From NCBI GenBank assembly GCA_944739405.2, contig OX123183.2, positions 97,788,729 to 97,852,728 of the forward strand: a stretch of DNA of 64,000 bases, in the 5' to 3' direction. This DNA comes from Euclidia mi (taxonomy: Eukaryota; Arthropoda; Insecta; Lepidoptera; Erebidae). Each line of letters begins with the position of its first letter. Within the stretch, counting starts at the first letter, position 1. A program made the position numbers and the translations under genes. Positions 31,947-42,700 of this stretch are shown piece after piece. The notes beneath the pieces were generated by a model. That model was not told the DNA's origin, searched no databases, and saw only the letters and a program-made list of their open reading frames with translations.

Positions 31947-34017
31947 TAAGTTATAATTGCAGAATATAACAACATCAATTTGCAAAGCGTCGTGAAAAAC
32001 ATATGTTGCAAAATGATAGTCGCATATTCCTTTTCTTGATATCACAAGTTAAATTACAAATTACCACATTTTGTACGCCCACGTGCGCGCGCACAGCGAG
32101 GTTACTCCGGGACAAACAATTGTGATCAAACTTTTCTTTTTACGACAAAAAGGCGCGCTTGTATTCCCCAGTAAGCTTGTTTATTTGTTCACCTTTGTTG
32201 CCATTTATCCTCAAAATAGAATAATCCGATCTCAACTGCGTTAATTGGGGCAATTCAATTACTGAACGAGAGTCATCAACCTATTAAAATTAATCTACTT
32301 TTCATTATCATCCCATTTTCGACAAAGTCATTTAGTATGTCTCATTTTATCCGCGGTAGGATTAGTCTATACATACTTGTTAGGGATGTTTCTAGATAAT
32401 ATTCCGCTCATGACTAATTTACATGGGAGGCGTCCTCACGCCAACTATACCGGATTGTCCACACCACTCGGCTCTGACGGCCATGACCGGAGTCCATTAT
32501 GTTTCGAATGCAACTCGAATTGGAATCAATAGAGCGCCAATGTCAAAAAACTCAGTAAAAACTGTGAGAGTCGTTCTAACAGTGTTTGGGTGACAACACT
32601 TTAATCGAGTGTGCAATCGGCTCCCCCACCACTATATCCGGGGCTTCATACTTTGACAGTTTTAATTTCCGGAACCACAGTTCAATATTTAACGTTGCTG
32701 GATATTATTTATCACAAATGTGATCGAATTACTTTCGTATTTTTATCTTTATCATCTTGAAATTACATACATCTGGGTGACATAAAACACCGAGAACCAA
32801 ATACGGTAACTTTGATTTTGGTAAGATTCTGGAGTTACTGCTTACACACTAGAAGACGAAACAGAGTTAGGCCGACAAAGTAGCCGACAACTTGGTAAGC
32901 ATTACCGTAACGGACAGATACGAAAGGCTCCAAGGGAAGCTAAAACAACTTGAGTTTCTAATTTATCAGCAAGGATATATTTAAGTTGAAATTATGATAA
33001 AATATGTATTTTAATGCACAGTAAACAAAGTGTATCGAAATTTGGACTTCATAAATCTAAAAGAAAAATATTTTCATTCATCATAAGTCATAACACAGCA
33101 CTGAATTCCTTTTTTAATATTAATGATTGCATTGTGTGTATCGTGAATATTCTATGCGGCAACATTGGTTATATTGATGAGAAAATACCACCGAAATTGC
33201 CGATTTTGCTAGTAGATGATTGACAAAAGCAATATTTATGAATCGCCTATATTGTTTAGAAGATAATTGTGACAAAGAGGAAAAATAAGACAATAGTTAG
33301 TACGAGCTCTTAGACCAGTTGGACAAATAATCTGAAAATCGTTGTTGGGTTAGACTTAGTGCATATGACAGTAGACTAAACGTCAATTTGAAGAAATCTA
33401 TGCCAAAAACTTAACTACTGCAGACTGACAAATTTAATAATATGCTTATAATTTAAATCTACCCAAAAGCACTCTTTCATTGTTGAAAAGGAATTCATTG
33501 TAATATCAGACTCAAAATGTAAAGCAAGTATCAAGTAGTATTAAAAGATTAAGAATACGCAGTCGCGGTATACAAATAATTCCACGTAACGCCTTTTGTT
33601 AGAGGCACCGGTTCGCCCCACCTCAGATCTAGATAGCATAGGTGAAAAAACGACATACAGACACAAAAACTGACCCAAATTAACAGACACGTATTTAGAA
33701 CAGATTTTACCTGTCAAAGGTGTTTTTTCTGTAAATTCGCAGCGTATTTCGAAATCTAATTTGTGAAGGAGTTTTGGAAGTGGACTGCTTAAGTTTAATA
33801 CTGCTTTTATATTTAATAGTGGTACCGTCATTCATTTCGATTGACGGGGAGCAGTGTACTGATAAACTGGTATTCTGAGTTATTCATTACACGTCACACA
33901 ATAATAGGCTTTCTTTTGAATCTTACAAGAAAGATAACTTTTCGGTTTATGCTATGTAACATATTACTTAATTCTGCTTTATGTCGTGCTTCTTAACTTA
34001 AAACCTATATTCCTACA
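31947..34017. other. unassigned DNA
   Basis: No named repeat. A 69-codon plus-strand ORF at 33014-33223 (ending PPKLPILLVDD) and a 96-codon minus-strand ORF at 33541-33831 are not recognised. Around 32430-32510 'ggctctgacggccatgaccg' faintly resembles LINE-derived sequence near 21400 but is too short to call. Confidence 0.4.
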
Positions 34018-34245
34018 ATGTGCTCAATCCCTGCACTCTTATTGCTGTGTTTTCTAATAGTACTTACAGCAAATTATCTTGACATAACGTTCGTAACAGC
34101 TCGGAAAAATAAAGCAATTTATGCAGATATCACCACTTGGGGGAAAAAGCTGACAGACCCTCACACGAAAAAAGAAGAAAGGATTTTTTTATTAAATGCA
34201 AATAAACAACAACTGAGTCCAAGAACAGCCATTAGAAGGTTATAA
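34018..34245 (+). CDS. small ORF with signal-peptide-like leader, function unknown
   Basis: 75 codons from an ATG in an acceptable context (acaatg). Residues 2-22 are strongly hydrophobic (SIPALLLLCFLIVLTANYL), like a secretory signal. The remainder is basic and polar and contains several dibasic sites: TTWGKK (Gly-Lys-Lys, the form of an amidation and cleavage signal), HTKKEER and TAIRRL at the end. That layout resembles small neuropeptide or hormone precursors, but I recognise no family, and adipokinetic-hormone-type peptides would need an N-terminal Gln and Phe-4, which are absent. ATTAAA at about 34335 could serve polyadenylation. It could equally be a chance frame in AT-rich DNA, where hydrophobic codons are common. 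Confidence 0.25.
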   Translation: MCSIPALLLLCFLIVLTANYLDITFVTARKNKAIYADITTWGKKLTDPHTKKEERIFLLNANKQQLSPRTAIRRL

Positions 34246-36281
34246 CAATTTACTGCAAATTTATGCCACAGGACACGACGCAATCGTTAAAATATGTCAT
34301 AATTGATTAACGTTTTAATTAAGGAAAGGCACAGATTAAAATAATGTTTATTTCTCTCACGGAACAGGAGGTAAGAAATCTAATGCTATAAGCATAAAGT
34401 TTCACTATTGCGGATATGAGTATCGCAAGAAATCTATATTAATATAGCAAAGCAAAAGAGTATGTATGTTTTTATCTTTAAATAATCTCAGATACTTCTA
34501 GTCCGATTGAAATAATATTTTTACTTTTTAACTCCTAAGGATATAGTGAGAAAAACACATGTGAATCTATGATGATAAACCAAAATTAACGTAGCAGTTT
34601 TTCAGGCTATTGTATCCTTTGGCTGTATCTTAAAATTTTTACTACCGATGTGGAATACCATGTCAGTACATACATCCAACTGTTAGGTAATATAATAGTT
34701 TGCATGTTAAGTAATATCTGACAACAATTAATCATATTATGAAGGTAAAAATTGCTGCCAAATTAAAGTTATGTCTTGGCAATTCTCTATCGAGATCGTA
34801 CATAAATCAAATGATGACAGAAATAACAATATGGTGTTAAACATTGTACGTACTTCTGTTACGACATATTCTATTTGCGGCTTGTCTGGCCTTGCTTGTA
34901 TAATATAATTTAAAAGTACACGCTTAGAGCATTTTTTAGTACTTCCTTCGTAGTTACTTATAAAATTCAATTTCCTGCAACATACATAGTTTTTACACAC
35001 ATTCATAGTTTTTTTTGTAAAACTAGCGTTGTCAGAGCCCGCATAGTATGTTGGGTCGCCGCGATAAAATATACATCTAATCTTTCTTGATGACTCATTT
35101 CGTCTAGTAGTTAAAACCGCATGAATAAACGTTTAGTAGATATACGTAAAACTTGTCCTGTTATCTATTAAGGAGTTCAATCATTGGAATAAATTATAGA
35201 TAGAGTATCAGGCCATGCATATCGTAATAATGCACTGATTAAAATGGAACTAATATAAAAATCTTGATCTTCGTAAGATTACCTACGCAATATGATATAC
35301 TCGTTTGTAATAGAGTACTAACATCGTGAATCGGATGTACGTTTTTCAAACATGCCATATTGACATGCAGACCGGATTAGTAACAACTCACTACTAGTCC
35401 ACGGAACATCACCGTATTATATAATAAACCCATAATTTTCAAGCCGTAATTTATCCGCCATTTCCAGAAATGATTGCGAATGACAGGTACTTTGCAAAAA
35501 ACAGAAAAAGAAAACATACCTCTCTTAGCTCCATTGAAAGCCTTTTAAAAAGCAATGAAAGAAATACTGGCATCCTTTTATTTTTGACAAGTTGAAAAAA
35601 GAATGAGGAAAACATGACGTTTGTCATCCCGCGCAAGTTTAAAAAGTGAAAGAGGTTATTGTGTATTTTTTTTAAATTTGGAGTATAACTGTCTGCGGTG
35701 TATTCATTAGTATTCAATGCTTGTTGTGGGTATCTTTGAAATGCTCTTAAATATTATATTATTGTTATTTTTTTTTTCTATATCATATCGTAGCTATAGG
35801 AGTAACATAAATATATACTTACTCGCGATTTAGGATAATGTAGAGTAACATAGCTATCGCCTTCAACGAAATACGACATAAAATAAAACTTATACGTATT
35901 TGTTGACAATGCAGCCATGAACCATGCTATGACTGTAACTCAAATGTTTATTTTATAAATAACAGCTAATATTGAATACTATTTTCTTAGATTCGGTTTC
36001 TAAAATACAATTTTTACATTTATCAAAGTAAAATTTCACTTATGTTTTAGAAAAATGTTGAAAAGTACCAGTAACAATAATGCTGTTTTTTATTTTTATT
36101 GTCACAGAGAGTTTTTTTTAAACTGGTTTAGAAAAAAAAATATTGGAAAGGCTTTCAGATTCTTTCTATAGAATTTTCCTTTCCTTTTTAATTAATCTCC
36201 CAGAAATTTGTCAATGAAAGAAAATGCATAGCATATTTGTGACTTTTCTGTGAATTTTAATTATTTTTTAATACCCCAGAG
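34246..36281. other. no recognisable feature
   Basis: About 2 kb AT-rich. ORFs at 34737-35006 and 35451-35717 (both minus) are Leu/Phe/Ser-rich chance frames. 34440-34560 has a weak 'ctagtccgattgaaataat' resemblance to family H. Confidence 0.45.
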
Positions 36282-36355
36282 CCCTAGTGGAGAGACTAGA
36301 GAGTCCTGAGAGTTTCGAGTTGAAACTCACGGTGCAGACCACTGACGTTTTACCT
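36282..36355 (+). repeat. SINE head fragment (B/C type)
   Basis: 'gagccctagtggagagacta' then a worn box B 'cgagttgaaactcacggtgc' and 'accactgacgtttt' match the tRNA-like head of SINE-B/C. The body is missing. Confidence 0.5.
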
Positions 36356-36364
36356 ATTACCGAA

Positions 36365-36499
36365 TTCAATATTCAATCTATCCATTTTTTGAGATTGTAG
36401 GTTCGATGTTGACATGAGCTCCATACGAAATATTATGTCAAACACGCATCTCGAATCTCAAAATCCATGGATGGATCGAATATTGAAACCGGCCGTTAG
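36365..36499. repeat. imperfect hairpin element with 'gaatattgaaaccggccgtta' type end
   Basis: The left arm 36365-36408 and right arm 36447-36487 pair imperfectly over ~40 bp ('ttcaatattc' with 'gaatattgaa', 'ttttgagatt' with 'aatctcaaaa'). The right end 'gatcgaatattgaaaccgg' recurs at 52375-52394, so this is a dispersed MITE-like family. Confidence 0.6.
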
Positions 36500-36899
36500 A
36501 CTTAAGAGGTGGATATACGCCGTTGACCTTGCTCGTACTACTGGTTAGTTGTCCACGCGCGATTTGCGAGTATTGGTCATAGGTAAAAAAGTCCTTAGAA
36601 AATAATAAGTAAAGTTATTTGCAAAAATAAGCTGAAGGTTCCCTTGGTGTTCTAATATAATTATAAGAGGCTGATTCAGTTTAAACAATCTTATGATTGA
36701 TAGATTAAGAGAAAAAAGGTAATAACTACAAAAACAGAGATTACTTTGCATATTTTATTCAGATATTTAAAATACTTTTTTAGGATTTGGTACCGAAGAG
36801 AAAATGCTATATATGATGTAGATTAAGAAGATATCTTTTTGGATTTTTTTTCTATAACAATTACGGAGAAAAACGGTTTTAATTTATCCCTAATGACGC

Positions 36900-37160
36900 C
36901 CAATTCACATATGTCCTCGCCTTAAGTGCGTATAACATCGTTTGTAATGGCTTGCTACACTGTGAAGGAAAACTTCATAAGGAACCCTGTATGTTTGAGA
37001 GAGCCCCGTAATGATCGCAAAATATATGTGTCGTCTACTAACTTGCATTAGTCTTTCAACCAGCATGGTAGGTTAGCAGACTGAAAAAACTTTATCGTTC
37101 TTGTAGTGAGAAGAGGCACGTCCGCTGAAATGGACTAGTTTATATACCAGGCTGGTGGTA
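36900..37160 (+). repeat. SINE-B copy lacking its head, degenerate
   Basis: 'taagtgcgtataacatcgtt', 'actgtgaaggaaaacttca', 'aaccagcatggtaggttagc' and 'gtagtgagaagaggcacgtc' parallel the SINE-B body and tail in order, with heavy divergence. Confidence 0.5.
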
Positions 37161-37321
37161 ATGACGCCAGAGGCGATTGTGACTTGAGTGAAAGACTATT
37201 ATCGACTATTTACACAAACTTGTAGTTAATAACATATTGCATTTATTATAAATGCTAAGATTTTTTTTTTATATAGCTGGCTTTTCTTTTCGAAAGAAAT
37301 ATACCTAAGTATTATCTTATA

Positions 37322-37535
37322 CTAATATATAAAGCTGAATAGTATGTTTGTTTGTTTGTTTGATTGAACGCGCTAATCTCACGAAATACTGGTCCGATTT
37401 GAAAAAAATATTTCAGACTTAGATAGCCCATTTATCGAGGAAGGCTATGGGCTATATAACATCGCGCTACGAGCGACGGGAGCGGAGCAGTAGCCTTAAA
37501 TAATGCGGGTGTAACCGCGGGCATCCTTTAGTTCT
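37322..37535 (+). repeat. family H repeat (Helitron-like?), good copy
   Basis: Starts near 'atatataaagctgaatagta', then (GTTT)n, 'gattgaacgcgctaatctca', 'tactggtccgatttg', 'gatagcccatttatcgagga', 'gggctatataacatcgcgct' and ends 'gcgggtgtaaccgcgggc' before 'ctttagtt'. Related copies: 15259, 22425, 39157 (split) and 57764. The CG-rich 3' end followed by a CTAGT-like string suggests a non-autonomous Helitron, but this is inference. Confidence 0.65.
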
Positions 37536-38017
37536 ATTTATAATCCTATAGTAAAAACTTTGTGTGGTCTGGTCATAGCTTGAAGCTTACGTTCTTTTCT
37601 GAAAATATTTTCACCACAATATTATGACATTATAAAGCAAACTCAAGCATACTCTTTTATTTAAAATGTATAAGAGCACAGAATACCCTAGAACCAATTA
37701 TGCGTATATGTCCATAACATAAGCAAATTTAGCAAACATTATAAAACACATGCTTTTCAAAATTCGTACGCATTTCCTGGTGACAATTATGTAGTAAGCC
37801 TTGAATGTTATCTCGATCTAAGACAAACCGTGGGCGTATGATAATAGTGGTGGCTGCCTGCGCGCGTTCGCCTAAGGGATACCTTTCACTGATTTATGGG
37901 TGGGATGGTACCGATAATTAAATTATAGTTACACGGTTGGGAAAAAACCTTCATGATTAATGGGAGACTGGCCTAAATTGGTAAATTGGATTGTTTTTTT
38001 TTATATGCAAAATAGCT
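37536..38017. other. no recognisable feature
   Basis: AT-rich spacer. Confidence 0.45.
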
Positions 38018-38290
38018 CTGAGAACAGCGATAACTCAGTGTCGTGGCCAATAAAATATTAAGAAGAGGTCTCGGCTTCGAACGCATAGCTCGTACTATAA
38101 ACTTTTTGAAAGTTTACACCCATTTGTTTGACGATTGTCGCTTCTCGTATTCCATGCCTCACATATTACATTACCAGAGTCTTTGATACTCATAACGAGT
38201 TGTCAGTATCAGAATATAGGCCTTACATTGGCTTAGAATATCGCTAGCAGGTTGTAGGGTTAACAGAAAACATTTTTTCGAATACAGAAA
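38018..38290 (+). repeat. degenerate SINE-C copy
   Basis: Worn head ('gcgataactcagtgtcg', 'ggtctcggcttcgaacgc'), then 'gattgtcgcttctcgt', 'agtctttgatactcat' and 'gagttgtcagtatcaga', paralleling SINE-C in order. Confidence 0.5.
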
Positions 38291-39156
38291 GCTAAAAATG
38301 TTTAGCGTTTTTAATAAAGGCTAAATCTAAAACTCTGTTGCTCATTACTCGGTCGAGATTATGTCATTAAACAGAACCGTATGTGTATTCCGAATGTTAA
38401 TGCCAAAGATGAGACACAACAAAATCGTTCTATGGTACAGTTTTCTTTAATCCGAGCTCAATAGTAGCAAACAACTGAATTATAAAGCCGCAATATATTA
38501 CCGGTTGAGATCTTATTTAGCGTCAAAATGAGTTACAAACCCAACTAAGTAGTAGCTTTTACCATTATGCAACGCAATAGAAAGCTTTAATGCACAACCG
38601 CAACAATGAATGTGGTTTTAAGAAACATTTTTAAATGGTTTAACATTTTATACCTATGCAGTTGGCTTTGCTTTCTCTAAATTGTGTTTGAGAGAAAATT
38701 TCTGTGCGCTATTTTAAGCTCGCTATAATCCACGTAAAAAAAGGAGAACACTAATACTTGTAATAATATATTTTATCTTTTAATATTGATGATGATTCAG
38801 CCGCATCGAGGATTAGTACGCACAGCTCTTAGTCAAACTTAACAGTTGCAGTACGATTAAATAGTTTTTTCCTACACCATAGGAATGGTACAAAGGTCAA
38901 AGTGTCTGGCCTGTCAAGAAGCCTCGTGTACTTACATAAAGACAGAGATATAAGATTATTTCTGACCGATAAAAAACGAAATTAGTTCTCTGTATCAAAA
39001 AAATATTTAGATGCCTTCCAAACCCAAGCTGCCCAACCAAAAAAACATATTTATTTAATAGTTGTGTTTTCTTTTTCAAATTAAGCATGTTTATTTAGGA
39101 TTTATTATAGTTTAATCTATACTATAGGTTTACTATAGTTAAATCTATACTATAAT
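38291..39156. other. no recognisable feature
   Basis: AT-rich DNA with one 63-codon minus-strand chance ORF. Confidence 0.5.
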
Positions 39157-39342
39157 ATTATAAAGCTGAAGAGTTTGTTTGTTCGTTTGTTTGCTTGACC
39201 GCACTAATTTCAGGAACTACTGGTCCGATTTGAAAAATTCATGATTGCGATGTTAGATAGCCCATTTATAGAGAAAGGCTTTAGGCTATATAAACATCAC
39301 GCTATGAGCTACAGCAGCGGAGTAGTTGCCCTATATAACACG
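39157..39342 (+). repeat. family H repeat, left part, split by a hAT-like element
   Basis: Matches 37322-37490 up to 'gttgccctatataacacg', then is interrupted. It resumes at 40404 with 'ataacacgggtgtgaccgcg'. The 8 bases 'ataacacg' occur on both sides. Confidence 0.75.
39335..39342 (+). repeat. 8-bp TSD of hAT-like element 1, left
   Basis: 'ataacacg', duplicated at 40404-40411; comparison with the uninterrupted family H copies confirms that one copy is extra. Confidence 0.85.
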
Positions 39343-40403
39343 TAGAGATGTAAGTGCTGTATTATACCAATTGTACTGAAATGTATAAAACGAAAAATAC
39401 CGTATAATACGGTATTATACTATTTAATACGGTATTTTATGTAAAAATCAATTGTTCTATATTTTTGAAGTAAATGATCATAGTAATCATGAAAAATACT
39501 GAATAGGTACGGTGGAATTGCACAGGAATAAATCAAGAAATTATATTTTAAGTTTGTATTATTATTAATTACTATGAGCTACAACAATATTACCTTAAAA
39601 AGAAGCTAAACTCAGTCAAAATATGATTTAAAGAAAAACACGTAACATTTTTAGGTACGTTAGAGCAAAGGTGTCCTCAAACTTATTTGAATCATCTCTC
39701 TATTTATTCAAAATTAAATTATGTTCCTATCTGCGTGCAGACACGTACAGCCCGAACCTTAATACAAGATCCATAAGAAAAGCACAGACGTGGCCCACGC
39801 CTTTTGTCTTTCTAGTCCGAAAACCCGAGATTTAGAGGATCTTGACTGCACGGTTGGCGCAGTGGTTTTAAGCGGCCGCCTCGCCGCTTGACACTGCGCC
39901 GAAGTGTTGTGGGTTCGACCCTCACACGAGACAACACTTTGTGTGATTCATAAATTGTTGTTTCGAGTCTGGGTGTTAATTGTATCCGTTAGTTGTATGT
40001 TGTAGTCCTAATGCGGTAGTTGTCTTTAAATCTTCTACCTCAGCTGAATCATCTTCATCACCACTTTCTTTAACTTCGAATGTGCTGTCACGAAGACGAA
40101 AATTCGTGTAAATCGAGACCAATTTAGAAACACGTGATTTGCTTAAGCGATATCGGGCTTTGCAATGAATTTTTCCAAAAATTAAAATGCCAGAATTATT
40201 AATTAGTAATTGTAAAACAAAGAATACAATCGAAACTTAAAATCTATTTAATGTTTTAAACTAGAACTCGTCGCAATATCGCAGGGTCTTATAAACTGAA
40301 TCAGAACATAAAATACATAAAATACCAATAATACCGTAAGTTATAATAAAATACCGGTTTAATACATAGCCTTTTGGTAGTATACGGTATTTTTACAACA
40401 CTA
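39343..40403. mobile_element. non-autonomous hAT-like element 1 (1061 bp)
   Basis: Ends 'tagagatgtaa' and 'ttacaacacta' are inverted repeats matching at 9 of 11 positions, bounded by an 8-bp TSD, the size made by hAT transposases. Subterminal motifs of the type ataccgtat recur near both ends (39400-39440 and 40320-40390), as is usual for transposase-binding regions. No transposase ORF is present, so it depended on a helper. SINE-D (39849-40030) sits inside. Confidence 0.82.
39849..40030 (+). repeat. SINE-D copy inside hAT-like element 1
   Basis: tRNA-like head 'gcacggttggcgcagtggtt' with box B 'gggttcgaccc', then 'attcataaattgttgtttcg' and 'gtctgggtgttaattgtatc'. The same family lies in reverse at 49622-49828. 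The 3' part is worn. Confidence 0.78.
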
Positions 40404-40440
40404 ATAACACGGGTGTGACCGCGGGCTCATTTAGTCTCAC
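40404..40440 (+). repeat. family H repeat, right part
   Basis: The first 8 bases are the second TSD copy (40404-40411); then 'gtgtgaccgcgggctcattt' equals the 3' end of other family H copies. Confidence 0.75.
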
Positions 40441-41514
40441 AAAAAAGGATCGGTTGATCTTTCAGTCCCTTCCGTAGGAACTCAGCTGTTATCATAGCGT
40501 GTCTTGACTAGGAGTTCGCAACATATCAGAAAAGGTAAAGTCCTTTTTCAGAGGGTAATTCTGAAAGGAGGACGTTTCTTTTGAAACGTACGTCGCAAAC
40601 GTCCGGCTGTTGCCATACTCTATTGGGCACGTGAAGCCGTCGGTGATGGTTCTTGGCAAAATCTATCTTAAGCGGACCTGGCCGACCTGGCTGGATTGAG
40701 AAAGAAAAAGAATAAGACGAGTTTCAAAAAGTGTTATTGTAGTCGAAGGCACATTTAAACCATTGTAATTGTTACGAGAAGAATCATCTAATGTGCATCA
40801 AGTTTAGGTAGGTATTTATGAAGTACATATTCGTAAGACAAAAATTTAAATATTTGCAAGTTTCGTGAAAATTGAAGTTTGTTTTACTATAAAACTGCTT
40901 ACAAACTTACTCGTCGCTCCTTTCTAGATTCTCATTTATAAACACTAATCTCATAATTTATAGACCACAGCAAAACAACCTGCAATTATTTCCTCGTAAC
41001 CTTCTTATCATTACAACAAGTACGAGTATTATGGCTTATTACGATTTGCTTAACGGAAGCTTTGTAACATTATAAATAGAATCCAGTACTACGCACAACA
41101 GAGCAAATCTGAGTAATCTCTCAAAACATGCCTTCACTTCACCCAAATACAATTAAAACTCGCAATAATTGCCCAAACGATCTCAAGTCACAAGTGAGCA
41201 ATAAAAAATTCACTTGAACATGAAGTGAATTGTTTTATTCGAATCACTGGGTCGTACGTTTTAATAGATTTGATGTATGGCGATTAAACTAGATGTATTG
41301 GTAGTCGTGAGTACGGCTTTCACTCTTAGCACGCGTTGCCAAACCCCCGCCCTGATCTGATCAAAATCTCTGACGTAAGAGACCATAGCAATCGAAAGCT
41401 CTAATTTGCATTGCCGTGATTTATCAACGCTTGTGTTGTTTTTTACACCATTGATATGACAGATATACATTTAGATTGTAAATTGTAACATTAGTTTATG
41501 CACATTGCCTGGAG
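40441..41514 (+). other. unassigned DNA with a SINE-C-like fragment
   Basis: At about 40622-40670 'gggcacgtgaagccgtcggt' and 'gatggttcttggcaaaatc' resemble the SINE-C middle. The remainder to 41514 is AT-rich; a 69-codon minus ORF (41261-41470) has no motif. Confidence 0.4.
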
Positions 41515-41690
41515 TATTTTTTATTTATTTTTTTATTTTAAAACTTCTTGCACAATATTACAAAATAATGCACAAAGGCGGACTTAATGCCTGTGGCATT
41601 CTCTGCCAGTCAACCTTTGGGTGGTGCAGAGACAATTCAAGGTAGGTGCGTAAGAGAGCCGTAATCCGAGAGCAAAACCACATATAGCTA
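41515..41690 (-). repeat. dispersed retroelement 3'-end fragment
   Basis: A T-rich start (an A-rich tail on the minus strand) is followed by 'cttgcacaatattac', 'acaaaggcggacttaatgcc' and 'ggcattctctgccagtcaac'. I recognise this wording as a frequent lepidopteran interspersed repeat; its parent element is not identified. Confidence 0.5.
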
Positions 41691-41747
41691 TTACTAAACA
41701 TGAAGTGAATAATAACTGAAAATATAAAATATACCTAAATATCACAA

Positions 41748-41827
41748 TATATATATATATATTAATATATACCTATATAATATAATACATATTAATACTT
41801 ATATATAAAAATATATATATAAGTATT
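41748..41827. repeat. AT dinucleotide-rich tract with a 14-bp-arm hairpin
   Basis: Runs of AT units; 'aatacttatatata' (41794-41807) and its reverse complement (41814-41827) flank a 6-nt loop. Confidence 0.85.
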
Positions 41828-42099
41828 GTTCATGTGTTGACCATAATTATTATAAACGCCACATATATCACACGTAACATTTGTATCTGTATTTGCAATG
41901 CAAAAATCTAGAGAGTTAGGCCATTAGATTCGTTGATTGGCAAAATTACTATGTTACAAGAGAACCTTAGCGCTAAATAATTTCACGTCTCTCGTGTCTC
42001 GAAACACCATGGAATATTCCATATTTTATATTGTGTCCATATGCTCCTGAAACTGCAAGTATACTTGCCGTCTATCATGGAGATACAAAGTGAATGGTC

Positions 42100-42400
42100 A
42101 AATCATCGACACGGGGAGAGCAATACATTATTACGCAGAAGGTCTCGGGTTCGACCCCATAGGTCGTGTTACTGGTTTTTCGAATTTTCTGCCTTTATTT
42201 GTTATCGTTATATTACCATGACTCTTAGATCACCCTCTGAAGATCTTTGACAATCATTATCAGGCGTTCCTACTCTCTTATATTATATGACATTGGCCCA
42301 AATCAGAGAAAATAGATTTCTCTTCGGGTTTGCAGAGGTCAAGTGCTTGTAGCCGTGTACTTATGCTAACATTTTGTCAAATTTAGTAAGGCTATAATGC
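42100..42400 (+). repeat. degenerate SINE-C copy
   Basis: Head with 'ggtctcgggttcgacccc' (box B), then 'gttatcgttatattaccatg'-type body, 'gaagatctttgacaatcatt', 'ttcttcgggtttgcagaggt' and 'caagtgcttgtagccgtgta', in SINE-C order. Confidence 0.65.
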
Positions 42401-42467
42401 TGACTCTTGGTTCTAAGAACTGGATAATTAAAAAGTGTGTATTTTTACTTTATCTATGTAATACCGA

Positions 42468-42700
42468 CCGATTGGCGCCGCGGGAGTGTAAGCGACTGCT
42501 ACGCCGAAGGTCGCGGGTTCGATTCCCGCTCAAGTCAAACATTTGTGTGCATGAACATGGATGTTTGTCTTGGTCTGGGTGTTTCTATGTATAATATGTA
42601 TATATTTACAAAAAAAAAAGTATATATGTATGTTTATCCATTATCTAGTACCCATAACACAAGCTCTGCTTAGCTTGGGACTAGATGGTGATTATTATTA
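42468..42700 (+). repeat. SINE-E copy (tRNA-derived)
   Basis: Head 'gattggcgccgcgggagtgt' with box B 'gggttcgattcccgc', then 'acatttgtgtgcatgaacat', 'ggtctgggtgtttctatgta', 'tatccattatctagtaccca' and 'agcttgggactagatgg', then a short (ATT)n tail. From memory this matches a common lepidopteran SINE. Two overlapping short ORFs here are artefacts. Confidence 0.78.

Noticed and set aside
32430..32520. LINE C-terminal fragment
   Set aside because: Only a few words ('ggctctgacggccatgacc') resemble the fragment near 21400; no readable protein.
34018..34245. Adipokinetic-hormone-type precursor
   Set aside because: WGKK is suggestive, but the N-terminal Gln, Phe at position 4 and placement directly after the signal peptide are missing.
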